From: Primula veris
Taxonomy: Eukaryota > Streptophyta > Magnoliopsida > Ericales > Primulaceae
Direction of reading: 5' to 3'
DNA: 64,000 bases
NCBI GenBank assembly: GCA_963682055.1
Contig: OY821744.1
Location: 2,485,001-2,549,000 of the forward strand
Position numbers and translations under genes: made by a program. This document shows positions 45,576 to 56,633 of the stretch, piece by piece (the stretch's first letter is position 1; the number at the start of each line of letters is the position of its first letter). A model generated the notes under the pieces. The model was not told where the DNA came from. It worked only from the letters and a program-made list of their open reading frames with translations, and searched no databases.

Positions 45576-46865
45576 GATTTAGACTCGTTTGATGTGGACT
45601 TTTTTGTTTTATTTTGCTTTTGATCATCTACTAAACAAAATATCAGGAGGTTCCTTTCAAAATCAGTCACTTTTAGTCTAGTATTGTCGTATAATTTACT
45701 ATGATAGATACTCTATTGTGTTAATTAATTAGTTGAGACTTTTATCACAAAAAGAAAAACTGGAATACTATAATAATCCTAAGAGGCATCTTAGTCCCAT
45801 CTATAATAAACATAAAACATCTTTATCACATCCTATTTAAATGATGACTCAAACATTCCAAAGTGTCAAGTTATATTATTCAACCTCTACGTCAATGTTT
45901 TAGTATAAAAATAACAAGAGAAAAACTATATAAAAATGTGATATCAAGTACTTTCATAATATAAAGAGGCAACGATTTTTTTCGAAGAATAGTGCTCAAT
46001 CCCGAAGTGTTGAGACGATGAAGCACGTTATATCTGGTGTTCATTTTATATTTGCGTTTTGAATACTTGTTCTATTATGTTAATAGTGTCATTTTTATAA
46101 GACATCTCACATTCTAAGAAACTCCCTTCTCTGTAGAACCGGTCTAAATTGACTTTTTTTGTCCTGATTTTTTTACTCCAAACACGTTTTCCAGAAATGA
46201 AATATATTTGTGTCATAAAAAATGAATATATTTAGTTATAATTGTGATTATGATTTTCAAAATTCAGAGCTGGCTTAAGAGTACACGTCCTTTCTGTTAA
46301 CTTTCCACCGCGTTTCTCATTTTCATATACTCGACCCCTATGGATTTAAAACAAGATTCCAGATTTTGACATCATAATTCTGTTTCTCATGTTCACATTG
46401 GACATTTGGACCTACTCGACCGGTCATTACACGGTGAAATTAACCTTCAAAGGAAATAAGCACAAGTGTCACGACAATAAGAAAATCTCAATTGGTTGAT
46501 TTATAAAGATTGCAATGTTCGTACTTTGTTCCCCACCCCATAGCTTTAAAAATCCGAAAAAATTCTTAATACGACACCTTGACTCGTGCGGCCTACCCAG
46601 AAAACCTGAATCATGCCTGAGCAATTCATTTCAAATTTATAGTTACCAATACTAATAATTGTAATCAACATCAATCTGTACCAAGATCAAAACTCACGAG
46701 CTTCACACGCCAAATATATTAAAAATAAGCTGGTCCATTAATCAAAAGTATCCGCAAAAAAGGGTCCATAGAAAATTCAAAACTGATGCCGACACTCAAA
46801 ATAGCAACATAAACATTACAAGCCCCTACCTTTTCTCATAAGGAAATTGTAAGAAAGTCAAACCC
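45576..46865. other. Spacer downstream of RPS11
   Basis: AT-rich sequence with no exon that I can support. The right end, about 46,700-46,865, should hold the RPS11 3' UTR and polyadenylation region (minus strand). Confidence 0.5.
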
Positions 46866-49800
46866 TCAGAGGGCAGCAAATGCTTTTTTCCCAGTACCCG
46901 AAGATCCTGCAGGAATCACTTTCAAGACATTGAATCTCACCGTCTTTGACAATGGCCTGAAAACATACATTGCATAAACAGCAAGATTATGTATAGAAAT
47001 GCAGCATAAGTTTAATACAGGGTTCAGTTAACAAGCTACGCTCAGTGATGTCAAATTTTTTTTGTGTATTTAAGAACAAACCTGCATTGCCCAATAATGA
47101 CATGGTCTCCTTCTTTAACACGGAAACATGGAGATATATGAGCAGCAATGTTGGAATGCCTCTTCTCATACCTTTGAATAAAAATAGCAAAAAAGCAAAA
47201 GGGTCATGCTTTTCCATCATCGATTCGACAGAAATAGATCTAGACAGTTAAAATACTGTAAATACCTTTGATATTTCTTCACATAGTGAAGATAATTCCT
47301 GCGAACAATAATTGTCCTCATCATCTTAGCGCTGTGGCATGTTCCGGCAAGGATACGGCCCCTGATAGAGACATCCCCAGTGAAAGGGCACTTCTTGTCG
47401 ATATATGTCCCTGTGACAATAATATAGCAAATAGTATTATAAAGAATTACCGATTCATTTTCCTGTATAACATCAATGACTCCTCTGTTATTAAAGCGTA
47501 TGGGTAGGTTGTTGAGATGCATATGAAAGGGTATATTCTAGCTAAAAGTATTTCATAGATCACTATTCTGGAGGTTAAATACAAAATGCAGACTTGCAGT
47601 TTTAACAAATCATATACTAATTTATCCAATACTAAATGACAGGTGGATAACGATGAAGCCACCACAGGGTTTCCTTCTTAAACACACCTATGAACGTTTT
47701 GCTAAATCATAACCGTGCATATGATGACAGTCACTATCATCAGTGCATGTGAACTGTGAAGCACAAGCACTGACATTGACAACCATCAAACAGAGACTAC
47801 TTATACTTTCAAACTACCACTTTTCAAATATACCCCTCAATTGAAGTGAGCATATGTATGATGCTAATTACACACACTTTTGGGAATCCAGCTTCTTTGC
47901 ATCCTAAACTAATGAGCACCTGCTTAGAAGCCGGAAGAGTCTTATAAACTCACTATCATACCCAGTCTAAGTTCAACCACATCTCACTTATTGTAAAAGA
48001 CCGCCCGTCATGTTAATTCTTTCAAACTAACAAACAGTCATAAAGATTAAACCAATTTGCCATCATAAAGAGAAAACCAATGGTAGTGATATGGCTAAAT
48101 AATTCACTGATTCAGGGCAAGCACGTACCTGACATTGCAATACCTATACATGCAACTAAAGAAAGACAGATGGAGAAGGATAACGGTTTCAAAACATGCT
48201 CATCAACAATCACCCTTGTCCCAAATAGTTAGGGAATTTTTCTTTTTCGCAATTTCCCAATTTGCTGGTCAATTTTTAAGAATATTAAACACCTTTATGT
48301 TGCATTTCCACCCACTTTCTCAGGATATCATTTAACTAGTAGAAGACATAAAGTGAGGACAATATGACAATTGAAGACAACGACACTGGCAACGATTATG
48401 TTTCAATAGAAACTTCCATTCCCCATAACCCCACAAATAAATTGAAAGGGAGGAACATAAGAATTACATCATTTTCTGTGTTAACATTTTTGGCCATGAT
48501 TTCAATGATTGCATCATTTTAATGTTCTAGTGACCGAACAATTTGGAAGATCCTTAAATGGAATATATCGAAGAAAACACCATCATTGCAATGCGGTGTA
48601 ACTATGCAACTTTGACCCATGTTATATTCTCGAACCCTGACTTTATTGATACACTCTACATAAAGAGCAAAGCTAGAAACTGGAATAACTATATCGAATA
48701 ATTTTTAGGAAATGGACAAACAAAATGAAACATCCAGCAAGGTTTTTACCTTTTAGGATGTTCTATTTTGTGTGTCCACTTTCTAACAACAGTCAATACT
48801 ATTGTTTATTTTTCAATGTAACCCTTTATCCACACCATCGGTTCAATGAAAACTAGTATCTATTTGGGAGAACATGGAAATTTAACCAGAAGACGCAATT
48901 AACAATGACACTAATAATATGGGAAGGAGTATGACCAGGTAAGATGCGGTATGATGCTACATTATACATAACCAATCGAGTAAAGAAAGATTGGTGGTAA
49001 GAATAACGTGTATCCTGTAGAAATCTAATAACAGATGAAATAATTGAGGAATATGATTTAATCACATATTCCTCATTATGGTATTGGTTACATACCCCTG
49101 TATCAATCATGGCTGTTCAATGGTCACTACATCAGCATATAAAATTAGACCTGCTGGCGAGGCAAACAGTGATTAGATTGTCACACAATCCATCCAATGT
49201 CATGAAGCTCATGCTACAGATCTGTTGGGTGATAAATTTGTAAAACCTCCAAATACCATCCTAACGTAGAATTACATACATTTGGGAGCTTGTCACTGTC
49301 AGAGTGTCTAAAACCTTATCACCCGCTATTTTCTTAAATAATGTCCTTTAGACTATAATGTCCCTAATTAAGTGTCTACTTTCAAGATTAGTACTATAAT
49401 AGGACAGAATTTGTTTTTACTCAAAAGTGGTGGAATACACCAAGTGAATGAAGATAGCATTAGAGATATTTCAACTTTAAAGAGGGTTTTCCGAGTATGT
49501 TATAATCTTGAAAGTGCCACCGTTTGATAAGATAGAATGGTAATTATCACAGGAAGGATAGAGGGGAAAACTCTTCCCAAACAGCATAATAACAGAGGGA
49601 AAAAACATATATTATATGAGACTATCCAATCGACGAACGAAATAATTTTAGTTTTGATTTGTAAGTGGAAAACAGACCTTCAATCGCTTCTCTAGGAGTT
49701 TTGAACCCCAAGCCGACACTTTTCCAGAATCTGTTTCCCCCCTTTCCAGGCCTCTTTCCTTTGCCAGATTTTTTCGAGCTAAAACACGACAAAATCCGAA

Positions 49801-51373
49801 AAAACTTAATCAACAAACTGGAAAGAATGGCAGAAGATGGATCCATAAGTGCTTACTTCGAGAATTGCACTAATTATTAGTTTGGTTGCAGCCTTTAACC
49901 TCAGTGTTCTACTTAGAAGTTGCAATTCATTTGATTTTTAAGCTTTTTAAAATGTTGAGTATAGAATCACGAGAAGAAATTAGCTGTTTATCACGCTCAA
50001 TAACTTAACTTATTTGCTCAAAAGCTACAATCTAATGATCTGAAGAACAATTAAGCTTTAATTTGTAAGATTAACAAATTAAAAGAAATAAAGCGGACGG
50101 AAAGGATCTTTTTAAATATTTATATTTGAGGATTAAACTAATTATAAGTTTGATTGCAGCTTTAGATCAGCATTTTAAACTTATAAGTTGTTCTGGGTTT
50201 CGTTGACTAACCCCAAACAATCCAAATAACACTTGAGATTCCATAGAGAAAGTTGATAAATTAGCTGTGACATAAAAAAAAATAGATCTTTAAAGTATAT
50301 TTTCGCTTAATTACCATACAGCCATCTTGTGTTGCAAACAGAAACGTATTTCAAAGTGTTTATGATTGAGCATTACATTAATAGTAATTTTGATTGCAGC
50401 TTTTGAAGCTTGTTATAATTGCTTATAGGTGGCACTGAGTTTCGCTCGCTAACTTAAAAGGTGATCTTATTTGAATTTCTGGCCTAAAATGCTAAAGTTA
50501 CTTATAATCTGCAACAAAGCATTCACAAACAACACTTGAGCTACATTAAGCAAAATTAAAAAATTGAATAACAAAACATCACAACAATAATGGATCTATA
50601 ATGGTATAATTTTGCTTATTACCATACGAGCGAACACATTGTGTAACAAACAAAAAGGATCTTTAATGTTTCGATATCGAGCATTACATTAATTGAAAAT
50701 TTGAAGCTCACGTTAATTGCTTATAAATGGCACTGTGTTTCGCTAGCTAACTTAAAAAGGTGGTCTTTTTTTTTAATTTCTCGCCTAAAATTACTAAAGG
50801 TTTTAAGCTGGTTCTATAATCCTGAAAAAACAGAATTACTTAAAAGTTAAATCTGCAACCAAACATTCCCATACAACAATTAAGACATTATATGCTAAAT
50901 AAATAAATAAAAAATGAAATCAAAACATCACAATAAAAAATTGAATCTTAAACGGTATATTTTTCGCTTAATTACCATACATATACCTTTTGAGCCTATA
51001 AGTTATAAGTTGCTTATAAGTTAAAAGGTGACATCTTATTTATTCCAATGATTCCTAAAAAAAACATTAATTTTAATATCTGCAATCAAACATTCTCAAA
51101 GAACACCTATACAAAATAAATAAATAAATTGAATAACAAAAAATCTCACTAAAAAAATGATCTTTAAGAGTAAATATTAAATTAATTACCAGAGGAAAAC
51201 AGTGGGTTGCTTCAAAAACGCCTTCTCAGTCTGTACATAACAAAATCAGCAAAAAAAAACAAAAAAAAAACAAAAAAAAACTAGCATATTTAATATAAAA
51301 GTAAAAATACATTTAAGAGGTGGGTTTGTGATGAGAGAGAGAGTTATGATCTGGGTTTTACCTGCTCTGCCAT
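46866..51373 (-). CDS. RPS11: 40S ribosomal protein S11 (uS17), cytosolic
   Basis: Six coding exons on the minus strand: 51,362-51,373, 51,190-51,230, 49,678-49,778, 47,266-47,410, 47,082-47,171 and 46,866-46,956. They sum to 480 bp and 159 residues, the family's usual length. The protein belongs to the small ribosomal subunit and contacts 18S rRNA. Recognised segments are [103 protein letters not shown] and [20 protein letters not shown]. All splice sites are GT-AG. The first exon is only the start codon plus three codons, as is frequent in plant ribosomal protein genes. The gene looks intact. Intron 2 (1.4 kb) contains tandem units and intron 3 is 2.3 kb. Confidence 0.96.
49880..51189. repeat. 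Tandem 210-350-bp units in RPS11 intron 2
   Basis: Landmarks recur in order along the intron: TTGATTGCAGC (about 50,150, 50,388), TTCGCTTAATTACCATAC (50,302, variants at 50,612 and 50,962), and TCTGCAAYCAAACATTC (about 50,510, 50,849, 51,085). The last unit ends with TTAATTACC at the exon 2 splice donor itself. At least three to four degenerate units are present, so the intron seems to have grown from its donor side. Confidence 0.6.
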
Positions 51374-51413
51374 GATTGATGAGTGAGAATAAAATTTGAG
51401 CAAAATGTAATAT

Positions 51414-51490
51414 AAACCCTAATATTGCAGATTTTGATTTTTGATAAAATAAGATTATTGGGCTTTGTTTTTTGTAATATTGGGTGGGCC
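51414..51490 (-). promoter_or_regulatory. RPS11 promoter: telo-box and two site II motifs
   Basis: AAACCCTAA at 51,414-51,422 (plus strand) is a telo-box about 41 bp upstream of the start codon. TGGGCT at 51,459-51,464 and TGGGCC at 51,485-51,490 are site II elements. Telo-box plus site II (bound by TCP factors) is the known pairing in promoters of plant ribosomal protein genes, so this supports the gene call and growth-linked expression. Confidence 0.7.
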
Positions 51491-52754
51491 GGTTATTATT
51501 TTGGAAAAAAAAATGTTTTGAGGTACATTTTTTTGAAAAAAATTAGAGATGGGTATAGTTTTACGGTTTATATTAATAAAATTGAGTCGAGTAAAATTAT
51601 TACATATGATTTATATGAATTCGAGTAAAATTAACAAACTGCGCCGCTAGTACTCTTTGAATATCAAATCCTAACATTTTAAAGACTTATTCAGTCGAAT
51701 CTGCAGTCAATACATTTCTGTTCATATCTTTCTGCACTCTCCTGAAAAGTTTAACAGACTTAATGGATAAAAACTCAAATGTATCAAACGTAAAAGTTGT
51801 TACTTTCATTTTACTTTAGTGACATGGTCCTTTTTTATTTTTAAGCTATCTTTATAACTTTCATTAACCACAGATTGATTATTGGTTTGACATGCCTTCA
51901 TCGTTGGTTATTGATTTGTCTAAGTGTCGCACTAATCAGAAGCGTAGCCAGTATCAAATGTTTGGTGTTACAAATATAAAAACACATAATATATTTGAAA
52001 GTACAAAATTAAAACTCCCAAGTGAAATCACACCACCGATTTCAATTAATTAGGAAATTTGTTATTCAAACTTAATCAAAATAATGTTAAATTTGAAGCT
52101 TGATCGCAAATTTATGTAATCTCTACGCATAAGCAGCCCAACTATTTGTTACAAAATAAATAAATTAATTACTCATTTTGCATTTAACGTCTAGAAGTTT
52201 TTTATGATTTTATTTGCACTCATTATGGTATTAGTTTTTTTATTTATTCCTTTCCCATCACGTTTCAACACATCCTTTGTTTTAACATTTTATTGATTTT
52301 AATTAGTCCCAAGTGTTAATACATGAACATTCATAGCGTGTTAATCGCAGAAACAATATAGTATAATTTTAAAAGGGTTGTTAAAAAGAAATATTAAAAC
52401 AATATAGTATAATTTTAAAAGGGGTTGTCAAAAAGAAATATTAAGAGGTTGTCAGAATACATTTCCGAGTTATAGAGCAACGATTATAATCATCTTTAAA
52501 AACATATGCATATCCCTACTTTAAAAACTAATAACGTCGTGATACTTGTCAACTCGTCACCTAAACCTTTATTTCGGTCGTTAGGATTTGATCTTATGAC
52601 TAAAAATGTAAGCCATATTCAATTGTGAAGTCGAGGAAAACGAAATCAAGAAAACTCGAATTGACAAGAAGACAAAGCTTGAATTGACGAAAACTAGAAC
52701 TGTTGTTAGAGGTAATGTAGGAAGATACATGATGTGTGATTAATATAATTCTAA
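51491..52754. other. Intergenic region between CRR6 3' end and RPS11 promoter
   Basis: No exon is seen. A roughly 47-bp direct duplication (AACAATATAGTATAATTTTA through AAAAAGAAATATT) lies at about 52,352-52,443. The part next to 52,754 should hold the CRR6 3' UTR. Confidence 0.5.
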
Positions 52755-55087
52755 TTATGATACTGGATGTTGATCAATTAAGTCGAAAAGTTCGTCACCG
52801 ATTCCAAATCCAAGCATTTTAGCCATGGCGCTAGTCTTGATTCTAGGCTTCGAAACATTGTGTTGTTTCAACCATGGATATACGACAAACACTTTCTTCA
52901 TAATGAATAACTCGAGTGCTTCTGGATTGAAGACGACACCCATTCTCGTACTCATCTGTGATCATAACTCAAAAAACATAAGAACTAATGAAGACACATA
53001 CATGATACAATTATATATCACACACCAAAGGCTTGTTTAATTGTAGTTTTTGTCTCGGGTTATTTGATGTTTCACCAAGAACCTGCAATACATTTGGTTG
53101 GTAAGCTTAGAATCTGTCTTTTTTAATTTCGTCACCCAAAAATCCTGACATTTTTAAGCTGAATGAATCTGGTCATGGACTCATATCCCGGGGATCAAAT
53201 TATTCATTTTTTTGCTTAAACCTTGCAGCTAAACACCTAAAGCTGTAACATCAATAGGTGATATGTCATTTTTCGTTACTTTCTTTAACCAAACTCCAAG
53301 TCATTATTCTATGGTTTTGTTAAGGTTCAGTACATTATCTATCAAAAATTTCCTGGTTTCTACCTTGCCTACGGAAAAGAATCAATTTTCTGTACTAAAC
53401 AACGCTTTTTTGTTAAATTAGTAGAATACCATCTGTTTAATTATCTCGATTTCCAATTTTCTACTCTGAACACTGTCTTATGTTCGACAAAGTGCCATGG
53501 TACCTTATGAATTGAAAAATCGGGTAAAATGAGGTACAAAATCGATCAATGTGACAAGTAAACGATAGGAAATCAATCAAAAAGTGAATTTCACTCAACT
53601 GATAATAATTATTCTGAATTAAATTTGAATCATTTGATTCATAGGTTAAATATAAAAAATAATTAATTGCATACCTGGTGAGGAACCAACATGGCAGCAT
53701 AGCGAGCGAGTTCACCCCCTCGCCAATCTAGTAAGACAGGTAACCATGGATATGCAGCATCGAGTCTTACAAACCATAGCCTTACATCTCCCAACTCCGA
53801 AAGCTCTCTCGGGTCATAAGGATCTTCCCTTTTGTAATTTATTGTAAATCCAATCGTTTGATCTAGATACTCTTTCGGCTCAGCTAAAAAGTAGTAAACC
53901 AAAAAAAATTATTTTATTTGGTTACGTTAGCCTTGTTTGGTGCAGCTTAAAAGGTCAATGTTATACTTGCTTAAATCTTGCTTAATTAGTTGCTGCTGTT
54001 AAGCAAATACACTGGATATTTGAGATTCAACGCTTGTTTCATTCCAGTTTCGAAGCACGTAATCCTGATTTTTAGGGTTGTGGCTTTTTAGGCCAAAATG
54101 CAAAAACCTAAGGTTTTAAGCTGATCAACCAAATACAGTTCTATCAAAAATAATAATTTATATATATAGTTAAACTTCAAAGTAAAAAAAAGGCAAACAA
54201 GCTACAACCAAAGAAGACCTTAGTGTATGCAGATATGAAGGACTCTTAATAGTACGTTCATACCAGTTAAAGGTGAGGCTATTCCAGTTGCAGAGTGAAA
54301 AGGGGCTAAGTCGAGTCGACGAATTATATCATTGTCGATAATTACTTCGAGTCGACCCTCTGTGGGAGGCATTGGTGGTGGTGCATTTGAAGCATCTATT
54401 AGGAAACAAAACTCGTTAAAAATTGTAAGCATACACATATATGTAGAAAATAAAAAGAGGGAAAAACTTAAAAATATTAACTTGTATGCCGTATGGAGAG
54501 GCAAACGGCTCACTTGAGTTTTTTCCTCGTAGTGAAAAGTTCTTAAAAGCCTTCTCTTAAACCAATACTATATGTTTTCCCCGTTACGATGGTAAGGAAT
54601 TAACTCCCCTTGAGGCATTATTAAGAGTTGTACTTTTCTACAACCAGGTCCAGGTTAAACCATTAAGAAATGAATCGACAGTTGAACGGAGTACAAAGTA
54701 AGCTTAACAATATACAATTCTGTGTCCTAAACTTAATACATGCTAATGCAAATATACAAGTCCACGCGATTCCTTAAACATCTTATATTGGAAAACAAGT
54801 AACATTGCAAGAAAGAAAGAGAAACTTGATAGTGAAAATTGATAGAAGCACCTACTATCTTCTTCATCATATACAGATATATCGAAATTTCCAGACGGAT
54901 TGAATGCTACCGACGCGGATACTTGGCGTCGATGGCCTCTCAAATTCCGTGAAAAGAAAAAAGAATTTGTTTCTGTATTGTGTCTGCATGATATCAATGG
55001 GGTCAAATATGGACTAGTTTGTTTCAGTGGTGAAGAAATGTTTTGGGGATATAAAGGTCTAATAGCAGTAGTTGCCATCTTTTGCAT
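52755..55087 (-). CDS. CRR6: Chlororespiratory reduction 6 (NDH complex assembly factor)
   Basis: Four coding exons on the minus strand: 54,856-55,087, 54,264-54,395, 53,675-53,883 and 52,755-52,955. They are in phase and give 257 residues. A second ATG at 55,078 (MATTAIRPLYP) would give 254 and may be the true start. The first ~60 residues are Ser/Thr/Arg-rich and poor in acids, as in a chloroplast transit peptide. The mature part matches the CRR6 (DUF1817) family. Matching segments are VAFNPSGNFDISVYDEED, MPPTEGRLEVIIDND, PREL and DVRLWFVRLDAAYPWLPVLL, continuing with GGELARYAAMLVPHQMS, GVVFNPEALELFIMKKVFVV and MLGFGIGDELFDLIDQ. In Arabidopsis CRR6 is a stromal-side factor needed to assemble subcomplex A of the chloroplast NADH dehydrogenase-like complex. 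The gene appears intact here. Confidence 0.93.
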
Positions 55088-56633
55088 TGTTGTAGAGTTA
55101 CAAGACTGAGTTTGTGTGTGTATTTTATCTCCTTTTCATTGTGGCCTTATGTTCAGTATGTTTAATATCCATTATGGGGATATTTTGGTATGTACCTCAC
55201 CTCATCTCTATCATTTATTTTTCTTTTGTTACAATTTTTAAGGTCAACCTAAGTTATGGTAAAAGTTACAAATTTTTGCTTAACCTTAAGCTTTTGTCAA
55301 CTTAAAATAAGTTAAAAGTCGAACAAGCAGCATATTTAGTATTTATAGCTACAAACTATGGCTTGTATGCTTCTACAATAAAAAATTCAATTTGTATTCA
55401 TAAAATGATTTAGGGTAATATTAAGATTCATGTTAAGAAAATATTATGACTGGAAATTTTTTAATATTTTAAACTAATAGTCTAATGAGCAAGGTGAAGT
55501 ACCTAGTAATTGGCAGTTTTTTGTGTCAACAATTACGCATTTATTTATGCATTCCTGATAAATTAAATATTATTTATGAATTCCTGATAATTTAAATATT
55601 ATTTATGCATCATGATTCAAGACTGCTACTTGCAATTTTTAAGTAGCATTACCTTCAAATTGCTTCTCTTTCTCTCACCAAAGGATTAGTCTGAGGCTTT
55701 TCATTCCTATTTTAAGGTATGATTTCGCAATTTTCTTAATAGTCCTTTTTTTTCCCAACTAGTACATACATCTTCACATTTTTTTTCAAAATTTTAGGCT
55801 TTTTGTGTTATCTTTATGTTCTGTAATTGGCAGCCCAGTAACTTATTCCTAATGTAATGCGACTTTGATTCCTCATTTGCAGCTCCTATAATTCATAATA
55901 TTCGTAAGGTTTTACTTGGATGCAGCTTTTAAGCTCAGCTTATCTGTCATATTACTTAAAAAAAGAAAAACAATCTAGATGGTCAGATTGAAAACTGAGA
56001 TCATTTTGTTCATTAACTTAGAAATACTAGAAGTTATAAGCTGGAGAATTCCAGCTTTTTCCTAACTTAATAGTTAATAACCCATATCAGCAAGTATATG
56101 GGAAAAAAATTCAAACACTTGTTTGAACCCCGACTTTAGCTAAGGTTTATACTACTGATCAATAAAAGGATGATAAAAGTTGATAATTTGAGCAAGTTAA
56201 GTGGATGCATTGCGTTTATCTTGTTATGTTGACGTTACCATGATCATTACAGTTGAAATAATGTAATTTTCCAGAATTAAGTATACTCCGACTTAACTTA
56301 CCGGAAAAAAAAAAGTATACTCCGACTTAAATTCATCCAAATAAACAGTCCCTCGATTGTATTTCGTTGCATGTAAGTTGGGGGATGAACCATTTCCTAA
56401 AATAACTCTAAAATTTAATTTCCCACTTCCATGATTCGTATGACTAAAAGTTTCTTATGGTACTAAATGAAGGATAACATAGGAAAATATATTCAGAACT
56501 TGAAGAGGCGAAGATAGAAGACAAGATCGACGCACCAACCACTTTCCCAAACTTTAATTTCTGATCAGTATACCCCTTCTAGAACCAGATAAAACACTGC
56601 ACTTCAATAGACAAAAAAAAAACATTTTGTCAA
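55088..56633. promoter_or_regulatory. Divergent intergenic region between CRR6 and FMO
   Basis: The 1.55-kb region between two head-to-head genes is repeated almost in full at 62,139-63,564. Just upstream of the FMO, AAGTATACTCCGACTTAA occurs twice (about 56,279 and 56,312), while the second copy has a single version. ATTCCTGATAA/TTAAATATTATTTATG is also duplicated at about 55,551-55,606. No further gene lies in it. Confidence 0.5.
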
